From: Ochotona curzoniae | Lineage: Eukaryota; Chordata; Mammalia; Lagomorpha; Ochotonidae | Assembly: GCF_017591425.1 (NCBI RefSeq) | Contig: NW_024466512.1 | Span: forward strand, 18,293,001 to 18,357,000 | Direction of reading: 5' to 3' | Length of the DNA stretch: 64,000 nucleotides | Part shown: piece after piece, positions 24,841 to 36,088 of the stretch | Layout: every line of letters starts with the position of its first letter | Position numbering within the stretch: position 1 is the stretch's first letter | Notes under the pieces: model-generated | The model's database searches: none | What the model was told of the DNA's origin: nothing | What the model saw: the letters and a program-made list of their open reading frames with translations, nothing else | Translations under genes and position numbers: made by a program

Positions 24841-27254
24841 AGTGAAGGAGGGGAAAAGATGTGTTTGTTTGCCTCTAAATTCCCCAAACAGCCTGCCTTC
24901 TCTACTGTGACCCTACTGTGTGTCATTCTATCCTTGTATTTGCATCATTAAAGCTCTTCTCATGTTACATAATTAAATTTCCTTATGTGTGACTCGCTGG
25001 AGGACAATGGCTACATTTAGTGTTCACCCAAATAATCCAGAGTTCTGCTATCCAAAAATCCCTGGTTTATTCACTTCTTTCTGACCCTTTAGTAATCTAA
25101 GGTATCATTCAGAGACTGCAGGGAGGGGATCTCAGGTGGGTGTGTGTCTCCAAGTTTCTTTACATGTCTAGTCAAAGAATGCCAAGCAATCACTTAGGCC
25201 AGTAATCCAGGGTACACACATAAAAAGACGCAAATTATGGGATGAGGAGGGGCATGTAAGGCCAATAGGCACTTTAATGTGGTCTTTGTGGAGCCTGGGT
25301 GTGAACAGCCTACAATATACAGGTTGGATAGATGATAAAATAGAGAATGAGCATTTGCCTCTGCATCATAAACCAGCAGCTACTTCCAGCAAGCACTTCA
25401 TCGCCCAAATGACCCATCTCTGAGTGATTTAATCTGTATCAGTGACTGGCAGCTACACTCCCAGTAAGGCCTCTGAGAGGATCATGACTTAGAACTGCCC
25501 TCAAGACTAATGGGGACAGTTATGTCATTAGCAATCAATAGTTGAAATTGACCTCTCTAGCAGATAACAATACCGTGAAGACTCAGACTCTGTGAGCAGC
25601 CAATGAAAAAAAAAAAGTAGATGATGAAAAGAATCAGTAACAACTACGATGGATGAATTATGGTATGAGTTCCATGCTGACTTATTCACTGCACACATGC
25701 AACTGTCATTACATACACAGACAGAAAGGGATCTTGCTCATAGGCTGGCTTTCCTTGCCAGAGCGTGTCCTTCTTTAGAGTTTGCTGCTGTTTTGTAAAT
25801 ATTCTCACTTGTACTTCACTAAGTGGCTTGCTTCTGTAAGGTGATAAGACTTGGGCCTTGTCTTTATACTTCTCTGTGTGCCCCTTGCACAAAAATGTGG
25901 ACCACGGGCTTTAGTTTCCACCTTTATTCACTTCTTAACACACATGGAATATTTTAGTGGCACATTGGAATAAACAGATGAAGTGATCTGGGCCAGGTAG
26001 CTGCTTGCCCAGGGCCTATACTTTTCCAAAGCCTTAGAGCCTGTAGGCTTAAAAATCGTGAGCTTCAAATGTGAATTGTCACACAAAGGATATTGTAGCC
26101 GGGGAATTTCCTGAATGAGCAAATGGTCCTTCTTAACTTTAAACCTGTCCGTTTCTTTAACCACATTGTCATGAAAGTCATCAGTCATAGAAACATACGA
26201 GGTATACAGTTATTTTCAGGAGGGTTTCATCTGTTTTCATTTTTTGTTTGTTCCTCTTTGTATGCCTCATCCCCACAGACCAACTGTAATTCTTTTGATT
26301 AATATTTAAGTTGCCTCCAATCAAGTTTATTGTTTGGTTTTGTTTTTAGAACTTGAATCTTGAGGGATACATGTCCAATGGCAAAATGCAAACCATTCAA
26401 CAGATATAAAGGAAGAAATAAGCATCCAAATGTAAGTACCTGGAGCTAAGCGCTCTTACAGCTGTGGACAATTGCTTCCAGATCTTTTCTATAAACGCAT
26501 TTTTGTACACAATTTTATTTAAATGAGATTATCTATCTGCTATGTAATGGTCTGTTGTGAGTTTGCATCCATCTTCACCTTAAATGTCCGTATTATATTG
26601 TCTGTTGTTGAATATTTAAATTCATATTTTTCATTGCTTCAGAGCAGCACAAGTGAATACTGTCCACATATTATAAGGATGAAATTCTGTCGTTAGCAAC
26701 CACAGGAATACAAGGAGAGATGCTTGTGTTAAAGTGAAGATAAGTGAAGTACAGAAAGGCATATTATCAATGTGTGAAATGTAAAAAGTTTATTTGAATT
26801 GACAATGGTCATTACCAAAGACTGGGAGAAACAGGTGCAGGGCAAATGGAGAAAGGTCGTTAAAAGTACTAAATTACCATTAGGTAGGACGAAGAAGTTT
26901 GGATGTTTCATTTCAGAGGGTTGCTAATGAGTTAGTAGATATAGTAAAGCTGAAAAATTGTAGAAGTTATTACATCAAAGAAATGATGGATGTTTGAGAA
27001 GCTATGTTTGCCCATGCTGTGAATACTATTCAAAGTTGGTATGCACGGAAGCATTGCATGGTACCCCCAAAATACTTGTGATCATTCTGTACCACTGGAA
27101 AAATATATCCAAAGCATACTGTAAACAGATATCATATAACCATTTCTGTGGATTTTTTTACTCTTTTGCAGTTAGCAGTGAAATCAGGAACATAAAATCA
27201 TGTCCATTTTTAGGATTAATGTATTGTAAAGGAGGAGGTAAACGAGGGAGAAGC
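24841..27254. other. No recognised feature
   Basis: No repeat or gene recognised. Short frames on both strands show no known domain. Confidence 0.4.
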
Positions 27255-27332
27255 ACACATTCCCAGGCAAGCTGTCGGGGAGCCGGAGCAGAAGTGGTGC
27301 AGTCCAGAGCTGCACCACAGTGCCGCCCCTCA
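27255..27332 (-). repeat. Possible CSINE head fragment, antisense
   Basis: 'agccggagcagaagtgg' followed by 'gctgcaccacagtgccgccc' resembles an antisense C-repeat with the region between deleted. It contains a 9-bp perfect hairpin (27294-27302 with 27310-27318). Confidence 0.4.
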
Positions 27333-28379
27333 TTGATATTCTGAAAGATGCAGATTGAGACCTTTAGCAAGGGTGTGTGAGCATATGCTCCTGATCTTTT
27401 TATTTGTCCTCGTAGCGTATTCCTCTCTGACATGCACAGTTCCTGAGGGCTTTCCAGGGCTGTGGTGCAGTTGTGCCTGGCTACTTCTTAAAAGTCTTTT
27501 TCACTTTCTTCTGAAGCCTAAGCTTTCTCCCTGTAATCTGGAACAGACCCACCTACGTGCCTTCATTACGACTCTTAAACCAAGCACAGAACACATTCCC
27601 TGTGTCTTCTCCACTACTGTTACTCTACAGTACAAAGACACCAGCATGCCAGTTGTAGAACATCATGGAGACCTAAGCATTGGGTTCAAAGATTCAGTCA
27701 GCTGCTGCACACTTCTGAGCAAGTTATTGACTGTAGACTTTTCACTTCATGTGTAATACAGACTAGTAGAGTACCTTCTTTAGAGATTATTCTGGAGAAT
27801 ATAAAAGAGATAATGTTATAGTTAGCAAAGATGATAAAATGAAGAAGTAAAATGGTGCTCATTTGCCACCAGTGCAATTGGTGGGCATTAGCTTCAGGTT
27901 GAATGAGAAACTCTTTCTCATTCTTGTTTCTTTTGCTCCCCTGGTTTGTCACGTAGACATTGTAGACCACACAGTTCATGGACAGTAATATTTTCACTGT
28001 TTTTTTTTCTTCAGACATAGAGCATTTCTCCGCCCACCCTTACTGAATTATCCCTCTGTTTGCCCTCTGGCCATTGAGTGATTGGAATAGTCCCTTGTTC
28101 AGTTTCTGTTTATTCACTTTTTATTTTCACATAGCTTCCCTGTAATATTTGATTCCTATCAGGGTTATTCCAGAATGAGGAGGGAAATAATTATTCATGG
28201 GAAAGAATGAAAAGAAAGCTGGGATCGAGTCTTTCGTATTGTGTATCTTGACAGTTATGTAGTAAGACCTTGTAATGACAATTAGATGTCTTCATTCTTA
28301 AGCACTTAAAGCACTTGATTTTCAATCCTGCCATTGAAGGAAACCTTTCATGAAAACTTCAGCTTGTCTCACGCATAGT
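27333..28379. other. No recognised feature
   Basis: A 133-codon plus frame (27355-27756) begins with a hydrophobic stretch that could mimic a signal peptide, but I recognise no family. Not called as a gene. Confidence 0.35.
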
Positions 28380-28725
28380 ATTTCTTCAGCTAATCCTTAC
28401 TTTTTTTAGCCCTTTATCACCATTTCTACCTTTGGTCACCTCTTCCTCCTCCATCTGCCTTTTCTTTGGGGAAATTCTGAGTCTTGACCTCACTAGAAAC
28501 TCCTGCTAACTTTGAAGTCTTCCGTTGACTTTCCTCTGTCTTTTCCTGACATTTCTGCCATCTTCCTAAAACTCTGAGCACTTGATATTTTAAACTTTAT
28601 GTATTTTTATATGTGATCATATCCTTCCACTAGATTTGCTCCCCCTGAGACAAGAATGAAATATGACATCTAATTTACATCTTGTCAAGTGACTAGTGTA
28701 GTCTTTAGATGGTGAATGTAAAGCT
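28380..28725 (+). repeat. L2 LINE 3' end
   Basis: Pyrimidine-rich 3' region typical of L2: 'ccatcttcctaaaactctga', 'atccttccactagatttgct', 'ccctgagacaagaatgaaat' and 'tctaatttacatcttgtcaa'. These mirror the L2 'ccactagaatgtaagctcc..gagggcag' region. Confidence 0.55.
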
Positions 28726-28814
28726 AAGACTCTTTGAGAGTTTAGTAAGTAGCTGTTGCTAGAGATACCATACAAACAGCACCTATATCCATCTCCCTAA
28801 CAGTATTCAGTTAC

Positions 28815-28960
28815 TATAATACTTAAATTATCTTTATTCAAAGAAGTGAAATCCAGATACAAGACAATTTATTTTCCCAAAGTCACATGATATTAGCTCA
28901 CAGGCTGACTTGGTTCAAGTAATGCATCTAATCCTAGAGGCTTTGTTTTAGCCACCATGT
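28815..28960 (-). repeat. MIR SINE fragment, antisense
   Basis: 'gaagtgaaatccagatacaa', 'ttcccaaagtcacatgatat' and 'aggctgacttggttcaagta' followed by 'gccaccatgtt' follow the antisense MIR order. Confidence 0.6.
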
Positions 28961-31025
28961 TATCTTGAAGGACAATCTAAATAGAATATTGCAGACAACA
29001 GCAGATTGACCATCTGGTAATTTCTCAGGGTCAAACAACATACATACATTGGAAAAGCAAGAATGTCTTCCTTTCATAGGCCTTAATCTTGGATAACGTT
29101 GACCTTAGGTTAGTAGGTAAACAGGCCACGCAGGCTTCTCTTCCAGGAGGTGCTGTCTTCATTAGTAAGCTGCACTTTTCTGACATTCCTAATTCATACC
29201 ACAAAGGACAGAATGTGCTCCATGAATAACCCTGAATGTAGAGCTAACACAAGTTATTCAAAACACAGATGTTAGTTTTATGCTCTTCCTAAGCACATCT
29301 GTACACTTTCATAGAAACAAAAGGAAACAAACGTCATTGTTATTATATTGACTGATCAGTGGGATGATGGCTGTAGGTGTCAAAGGGCCACCTTCTACCT
29401 TGAGACTGCCCCAGGAATCTGTTGCCTTCATATGTAAACAGCTTTTTCCACAGTCATGATTACTGCTTCATTTTAGCAGAAGTGTTAGGCAGCACAAAGT
29501 AATGGATGTTTGTTTAAGGAAGGATATTGTAAGTATATTATTACCGGTATTGATTGGGGATGATTCAACCTCAAATCCGAAAATTATCAAGGTGCTTCCA
29601 AATGAGAGCTTGGAGGACTTCCCGGAAGTCTGGAAGAATTATGGTAGAAGTGCTCACACTTAACTTTCCCATACTTGAGGGCCACTCTATCAAGTACTCA
29701 CTGAGGCCCTGATGGAATTGGGTGACACCCTTTCTTAATAAATTGAGCCTGCCCCTGGGATAACACTTGAACTACATATTGGATCCTAAACTGGAGTTTA
29801 TCATGTGCTTCTAGGTGTCATGCCAGGTACTTCCTTCTTTTCCTTGCATTACCTTAACATTGTTGGGGGTATGTTTTCAACATCCAATTCACTGACAAGT
29901 GATGGAGACATCTTCAGGGTTTAGTTAGGAAAAAGAAAAGCTCTTTCAAATTATTAGAGAAAAAAATATTTTACGCGCAAGCACTCAACTCTTGAACATC
30001 TATTGGATGATTTTTAGAAGAAAGGAAATGAAAAATTAGGCGTGTCACTAGTAGAATTCCAGAATAAGTGAACCAATGCGTAACAGCTCAATAGCTGGTA
30101 CACCCGAGCAGGGGACTGACAGCATTTCACACGGAAGCAGCTGTTGATATTAAAATTGTAAGGGAGAGGCTGCGGCACACGGACACGGGCTGCATCCTCT
30201 CGCCAGGTGGTTTTCCAAGCAGCCAGAGGCTCCCCTACAACCATGAGGTCCGCACTGGATTCTGTCTGCAACTGCCATTGGTATCATCCCTTTCCTCTTC
30301 ATCCCAAGGTCAATGATCATACACATAGTGAAATCAGTCTTAAACCCATCAAAGAGAAAAGCTTCTGGATATGTTGCCCCAGACTTTGCCCCTAAAATTC
30401 AAAGACCAATGTAAAATAGACTCCTAATGATGCCAAGTTCACACTAGAGCATCAGAAATACACTCACGAATCCGAGACTTGCTCAGAGACCCGTAGCTTG
30501 GGAGCAGAAGTGGAGCTCAGGGTGTTCTTTTCTGGGATGTGTTCTGTTATTGACGTAGTGCTGAGAATGTTAACCTAGGCTCCCTGAAGGTGTGATTTGA
30601 CTTGGCCAGTAGTGTTCTGATGGGTAGATTGAAGTGCTGTGAAAGCTGCAGATGCTTGCACTGGCCTGAAACATCAGAAAGAACTGTAGTGCGCAGCACG
30701 TCCATTTGAAGAACTGTCAATCTCGTATGTACTTTCTTGGCAATGTTTGTTCTCCCCTTCAGTTCTCAGCAAACTGTGAGTAGTGGGTCGATAAGTGCTG
30801 AAAGGAATGACAATGACCTGCAGTCAGCCTTGGTTAGTGCATCTGGGCCTCTTCAGGGAGCGCCAGTGGGCTGGACAAAGGCACATGCTGCCATGCCTTC
30901 TGCCATTCCAGACTAAAAGCAAGTTCGGCTGTGGACAAAGTCCAGGATCATTAAAAGTCAATGATTACTTTTAATCTCAAACATCACTAATTTAGATTAG
31001 AGCTGAGGAATCCTGTGCTAGAGGG
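28961..31025. other. No recognised feature
   Basis: About 2 kb without a repeat or gene I can name. Confidence 0.4.
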
Positions 31026-31311
31026 TTTTTTTTTTTCCTGTTTTATCTATTCACAGGTGAGAAATTTTGATCTGCTTCTTCACTCCCCAAATGCAGTCCC
31101 CAAAACAGCTGGGACTGTACCGAGTTGAATCTAGCAGCCAGGAATTCAGTGCAGACCTCATGTGGTTGACAGCGATCTGGTCACTGGAGCTCTCCCTGGT
31201 TGCTCCTATGGTGCGCATGAATACCATGGAAACTGTGTCTGGAGCAGAGCTGGGTCTGGAAACCAGGCACTTGGATAGAGAGGGTTGTGTACACCTTAAC
31301 TGGTGGGCCAA
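31026..31311 (-). repeat. Old CSINE, antisense
   Basis: A T-run (31026-31036) leads into 'cttcactccccaaatgcag', 'ggtcactggagctctccctg', 'ggagcagagctgggtctgga' and 'aaccaggcacttggatagag', all antisense C-repeat landmarks. It supplies the first 80 or so codons of the longest open frame in the window (31067-31717), which argues against that frame being a gene. Confidence 0.75.
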
Positions 31312-31929
31312 AAAGTACCCATGTAGATTTTATTATATAAAAAATGCTATTCCTCCTTTTTATGTTGGCCTGTTAAATCATTGTAGATCTAAGAGAGGCA
31401 GGGACCTACATTGTAAAAGAACTGGATGTCTACAGGTAAATATGAAACCCACCCTCGCTCTGCTTTCAAGAGATTTGACAGTTGTTATCATGAAAACAGT
31501 TTGGGTTCACTGCAGATGTGGTCTGGGCCCATTTCCAGTGGCAGAGCCATCACGAGGAAGGATGTTCAAAGACGTCACATCTATCACCTTTGCCAAAGGC
31601 AAATACGGTCTTTGGAAGAGACTTTTACTTTCCCTGTCACCTTTAGTGCTGCATATACCTGCTAAAAGCCAAATACCAAGAATAAGGTCTTGGCACAGAA
31701 AATCCCTAAAGACATAGAGCTTGAAAAAAATTTTTCCTCGGTGTCTTCTTTCAGTCAGCACAACTTTCCTTGGTGCAGTCCAAATGTACTAATTGACCTT
31801 GCTGTTGGCAAGAAAATAATACAAAATATCACTGACCAACATCCCCTCTCAAGGCAACCATGCCCCGAATGAGCCTAAGTCTCAATCCAGTGTAAACAAT
31901 GTACCTAGTTGAATTTCCCAAAGCACCAC
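31312..31929. other. Unassigned sequence within the longest open frame
   Basis: The remainder of a 216-codon plus frame ends at 31717. The part outside the SINE has no recognisable domain, signal or repeat in its translation. Confidence 0.35.
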
Positions 31930-32490
31930 TGTGAGGAGTCAGGTGGGTTAAAAGGCAGTTAGTGTAACTTCCTGGGTGTAGGTACCTTGTCCAATAGAAA
32001 AGCTTGCTTCTCCCTGTTTGCTACTCTTCTAGAGCATGTTCTCCTTAGCTTCATTCCTTAGTCCCCTTTAATTAATGTATCATTTCCCATCTCTTAGAGT
32101 GGTTGGCTATAAAGACATAACCTAAAGCAGCTCCCATCTCCGAGTCACTGTCAGGCAAATGGTACCTGCGATCTCAGCTTATCAGGATGGGATGAGAAAG
32201 CCACCAGATACCCCTTTGTGATGTCCAATCGATACTAAGCAAAGTGCCAGACATTGTTGCCCAAGACGAGTGAGTTCCTCCTGCCTCTTTTTTTTCTTTC
32301 CTGCTCTCTGGGTGGCTAATTTTGTTCTCCCTCATTGCCCCCAGAGATGGCACTGCCACCATTTCATCTGTTTTTTCCTCCCTTGGAGTCCCTTCTCTCT
32401 TAAGTAAATCTTGCTTTGCACATGGAAATTATCTGCATGAGAGTTCTTTTGTGGTTGCTGTTGTCTTTTGTATCGAATTCCCAGCAACAT
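31930..32490 (+). mobile_element. Possible ERV LTR
   Basis: LTR-like layout: a CCAAT motif near 31990, a TATA-like 'ggctataaag' near 32107, a pyrimidine-rich stretch with 'gctctctgggtggctaattt', an imperfect poly-A signal region ('taagtaaatcttgctttgc') and a 'gaattcccagcaaca' end. No TSD found and the TATA to poly-A distance is long, so this is tentative. Confidence 0.35.
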
Positions 32491-33269
32491 CATTTCCTTC
32501 TTAGCATGTTGTGTGAATGGCTGTGTTCGTACCCTGGGCAAGGATCCTGTGCCTCTAGTCTCACTTGAGGTTTCCATAGGGACACATACAGATCAAGGTA
32601 TGATAATTTTATGGAGGTGAGGGTTTACATTTTATTCTGTACTTGGAGAATGCGATAGTTTTATTGCTTCTTGTACCTGACCCTGGCAGTATTCTGCTAA
32701 ATACTACACATAAGACCAAGAGTTGCAAACTGTTGAGACATGACCTCATGGATCTGATGGCTAGTCTTACCTCTCTTTAGCAGACTTCTAAGAAAAAAAA
32801 GGTAGCTACTTGCTAGAGAAGGCAGCCAAATTTTAGATGATTGGGAAATAGTAGGCTCCCATTCCTGCAAAGAAACCAGATGGAATTAAATAATTTCCAC
32901 TTGTAGTGAAACAGAGCTTACAGTTGTCCCATGCTCCAGCCTTGTCCTACACTGTTTGGTGTGGTTCATAGACCAGATCAGTAGCATCTGCATATCTGCA
33001 AAAAACACAGCTTGCTGGCCCCATCCTGAGCCATCCAAGCAGAGTTGATAGGAGAAAAAGATTCAGCAATCAGTTACAAAAAACCCACAGGATATGCACA
33101 TTGGAGTTTGAAATTCAGCAAAACAGAAATTATTGTATCTGTCTAACTTTGGCACTTAATTTGTGTCGCTAATCTGTACCAGCAAATAAGGTCATTTCAC
33201 TGAGCTTTTGTTACCTTAGGAATATATTATGAAAAGCAGCAGTACTGGTCTTTTCCTTCAGTGTATTAA
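32491..33269. other. No recognised feature
   Basis: No repeat or gene recognised. Confidence 0.4.
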
Positions 33270-33491
33270 TCATTACCAATGCAGTTCTTTGGAGTTTTAC
33301 ATTTGCTCTGCAATACAGTATAATCTAAACGTGTTGTACAATATAATACTAGATTCCTCTCTTCAATATAATTAGTGCCTATTCAGCCACCACTGCCCAC
33401 CCTTCTCTCTTTCTGTTCTCCCTAGCTCTGACGGCAACATTCTGTTTAATTTATGTGAGAGCGATTTGTATATGTATGTGTTTTTCCCGAG
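33270..33491 (-). mobile_element. Ancient L1M fragment, 3' UTR part, antisense (piece 1)
   Basis: 'cgtgttgtacaatataatac' and the pyrimidine-rich 'ccactgcccacccttctctc' stretch resemble the antisense 3' UTR of old L1M elements. It lies just 3' (in L1 terms) of the better-matched piece at 33737, with a CSINE inserted between. Confidence 0.45.
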
Positions 33492-33735
33492 TATTTACTT
33501 ATTTGAAAATTAAAGAATGAAACAGATTGTCCCATATTCTGGTTTACTCCCCAAGTGGTCACAATGGCTAGGACTGACCAGTCTAAACCAGAAGCTTCAT
33601 CCAAGCCTCCCCGGTACTTGGGAGATGAATCTGCAAGGAGTTGGATCTGAAGTGAAGCAGCTGGAACATGAACCAGTCTATGTGAGATGCCACTGTGGCA
33701 GTTGGCACCATTACCCACTACACAAGGCTCCTATG
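33492..33735 (-). repeat. CSINE, antisense, inserted in L1
   Basis: Antisense landmarks: 'ggtttactccccaagtggtc', 'cttgggagatgaatctgcaa', 'gaagtgaagcagctggaaca' and 'cactacacaaggctcctatg'. L1M-like sequence resumes right after it, so the SINE is younger than the L1. Confidence 0.75.
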
Positions 33736-33736
33736 A

Positions 33737-33900
33737 AGTCAACTTCTAGATTCCACACATGAGTTCGTAAGATTTACTCTACTTAGCTCATTACACATGG
33801 CATGAGGACCTCCAGTTCTATGTATGTTGTCACAAATGTGATGGTATTTTGTCTTTTTTGATGGTTAAATTGTATCATTTTCTTGTTTGTGTCAGCATTT
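33737..33900 (-). mobile_element. Ancient L1M fragment, ORF2 end/3' UTR, antisense (piece 2)
   Basis: 'aacttctagattccacacat', 'gaggacctccagttctatgt', 'atgttgtcacaaatgtgatg' match the antisense of the L1M region just after ORF2, normally 'attccacatgtaagtgagat' and 'tcatccatgttgtcacaaat'. Confidence 0.75.
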
Positions 33901-34063
33901 TGGGAGAATTCCTAAGCCCCAGAGAAAAATACCTGTTAGATTTTTGTTAGCTTCTAGGATTTTAGGGTTTGAAAATGAAGAGTTGAATAGTTGGGTAAGA
34001 AGTTTTTTTTGGGGGGGTAGACAGAATAGGGGAGAAGACCCCTACCATTTTGGACTTGATGCT

Positions 34064-34389
34064 ACTTATTTATTTAGATTTATTTACTTTTCTTGGAAAA
34101 TCAGCTCCACAGATCAAAGCAGAGACAGACCTTCCATCCACTGGTTCATTCCTCAAATGGCTGAAATGGCAGTGCTAAACTGATCTGAAGCCAGAAGCCA
34201 GAAGGCTCCTCCGGGTCTCTCACACTGGCACAGGGTGTCAAGGCTTTGGGCTGTCCTCGATTGCTTTCCCAGGCAACAAGCAGGGAGCTGGATGGGAAAT
34301 GGAGCGGCTGAAACACGAACCCACGTCCATGTGGGATCTTGGTGTGTGTAAAGCAAGGGCTTTAGACGTTAGGCTATCACACAGGACCC
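34064..34389 (-). repeat. CSINE, full-length, antisense
   Basis: Tail 'tatttagatttatttactt', 'ccttccatccactggttcat', 'tgctttcccaggcaacaagc', 'ggagctggatgggaaatgga' and head 'ctttagacgttaggctatca'. A 67-codon minus frame inside is repeat-derived. Confidence 0.9.
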
Positions 34390-34461
34390 AGATTATTTTA
34401 AACATCTGCTTCCACTAGGTCTCCGTTATCTTTAACTTTCATGCCCTTTAGGTTCAGATTT

Positions 34462-34882
34462 TGTTGTTCACCAATCTGCTGTAACCTTGCAACCCTGTTC
34501 TTCACTGATCTGCTGTAACTTCATAATCCTGTTCCCCCCAATCTGCTGTAATCTCATGGCACCTTGCCTAAGGGTCCTATCCATCAAGCCCTCACAGCCC
34601 ATGTTATCCACTCCCAGCCATAAAGCCACAATCCTCTCTCTCTCTCTTTCTCTTTCTCTCTCTCTGTCTTTCTCTCAAATGTCTTTCTCCCCTCCTCCCT
34701 TCGAGCCCCCTCCTGTCAATGTAGCAGGAGCGAGCGCTCCCTCTGCTCTGTTTTCTCTCCTTCCTCAAAGCCATCTTCCTCTACTCAGCTTTCTCTCCCT
34801 TCCCCTTCTTGCTGAACAAACACCTGCTGTGATTCACTGCACTGCATCTGGCATCTGGGGTTAATGGTGAGAATCCCTAACA
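34462..34882 (+). mobile_element. ERV-type LTR, copy A of a two-member family
   Basis: Starts TG and can be closed at a CA near 34882. The 5' part has imperfect tandem repeats built on 'aatctgctgtaa', followed by 'cccagccataaagccacaat' (TATA-like), a (CT)n tract (34633-34676) and 'cttgctgaacaaacacctgc', where the poly-A signal appears decayed. The same landmarks in the same order occur reversed at 62.1-62.6 kb. The 125-codon plus frame follows from the stop-poor pyrimidine-rich strand. No gag, pol or env is attached. Boundaries are approximate and no TSD was found. Confidence 0.6.
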
Positions 34883-35029
34883 CAGAGACCCTGATAAGCT
34901 GGGTGGGGGATATGCAGAGGCGCCTTGGTTGACAGAGCCTTGGCTAAATGGTTTAGAATGCCTGGGAGGCAGGGGCTTTCCCATTCCACTAGCTTTTAAG
35001 TGAGCTACCTGCACCCAATTCCATCACTA

Positions 35030-35158
35030 GTTTAGACAAAGAAAAGTAGAGTGATCTCTGACAAACACATTTAATTTCTCTTGTATATCCAGAAATGGGA
35101 AAAAGGGATCAAGTGATAGGTGTATTGTTAATTTTAAGAATCCACATTGTAATCAAAA
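35030..35158 (-). mobile_element. Ancient L1M fragment, ORF2 3' part, antisense (piece 3)
   Basis: 'cttgtatatccagaaatggg', 'ggatcaagtgataggtgtat' and 'tttaagaatccacattgtaa' track the L1 antisense 'gggtatatacccagtaatgg..ggatcaaatggta..ttgaggaatctccacact', shortened. It continues piece 2 after an inserted block. Confidence 0.65.
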
Positions 35159-35170
35159 ATACCAATATTA

Positions 35171-35492
35171 GGGCCCTGTGTGATAGCATAGTGGCTAAAG
35201 TCCTTGCCTTGAACATGCCAGGATCCCACATGGGTGCCAGTTCTAATCCCAGCAGCCCCACTTCCCATCCAGCTCCATGCCTGTGGCCTGGGAAAGCAGT
35301 CAAGGACGGCCCAAAGCCTTGGGACCCTGCACCCATGTGGGAGACCTGGAAGAGGCTCCTGGCTTCGGACTGGCTCGGCTCCAGCCATTGTGTTCACTTG
35401 GGAAGTGAACCATAAAATGGAAGATCTTCCTCTCTGTCTCTTCTCCTTTCTGTGTATCCACTTTTCCAATAAAAATAAATAAATTAAAAAAT
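35171..35492 (+). repeat. CSINE, near-consensus, sense, inserted in L1
   Basis: A well-preserved C-repeat: 'gggccctgtgtgatagcata' head, 'cttgaacatgccaggatccc', 'tgtggcctgggaaagcagtc', 'gagacctggaagaggctcct', 'ggaagatcttcctctctgtc', AAT-rich tail. The flanks ataccaatatta (35159-35170) and atacctatatga (35493-35504) are a plausible degenerate TSD within L1 sequence. Frames of 75-111 codons here are repeat-derived. Confidence 0.92.
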
Positions 35493-35504
35493 ATACCTAT
35501 ATGA

Positions 35505-36062
35505 ATTTGTGTCCAACTAACAATGTGTTAGGAGTCCCCATTGTCCCACATGCTTGCCAGCATTTGTTATTCTCTGTCCTTGTGATGGACGATCTAACTA
35601 GAGAAGGTTGTGTCTCTGTGGGTGTGATTTGCATTTCACTGATTAGTATTGAGCGTTTCTGCATGTGCTTGGGACATTAGTGTTTCTTCCTCTGAAACAT
35701 GTCTAGTTTAGATCTATAACCTATTTCTAAATTGGGTTCTTTTTGATGGTAAGTTGCTTTATTGTGTTAATAAACTTTGTCGATGCATAGCTTTGACAAA
35801 TAATTTCTCCCATTCTGTAAGTTGTCTCTTCATTATGCAGAGGACTTTTTCATTTGAAATCTCATTTGAATATTTTTGCTTTTGTTTTCTTTGCTTCAAG
35901 AACTAATCCAAGTAATTCCTGACTTGCCGAATGTTCTGAAGCAATTTCTCTGTTTGCTTATGGCAGTCTACTAATCTCAGATGTTACATTGAGGTCTTTG
36001 GTTGGCGGTGAGGATCTAGTTTCCCCTGCATATGGATGTCCTGATTGATTCAAATTTATCTG
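35505..36062 (-). mobile_element. Ancient L1M fragment, ORF2, antisense (piece 4)
   Basis: 'catgcttgccagcatttgtt', 'tgtgatttgcatttcactga', 'aatttctcccattctgtaag', 'cattatgcagaggacttttt' and 'ctgcatatggatgtcctgat' follow the standard antisense order of the last third of L1 ORF2. The frame is broken throughout. Confidence 0.8.
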
Positions 36063-36065
36063 TTC

Positions 36066-36088
36066 CCCCCCCACACACACACACACCA
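36066..36088. repeat. (C)n(AC)n simple repeat
   Basis: A C-run followed by (AC)n directly after the L1 fragment. Confidence 0.9.

Noticed and set aside
27355..27756. 133-codon frame with a signal-peptide-like start
   Set aside because: Hydrophobicity alone is common in T-rich frames; no family or exon structure supports it.
31067..31717. 216-codon plus-strand frame as a protein-coding gene
   Set aside because: The first third is antisense CSINE and the rest matches no family I recognise; kept only as an exonisation question.
33492..33735. 81- and 90-codon frames
   Set aside because: Both lie in an antisense CSINE.
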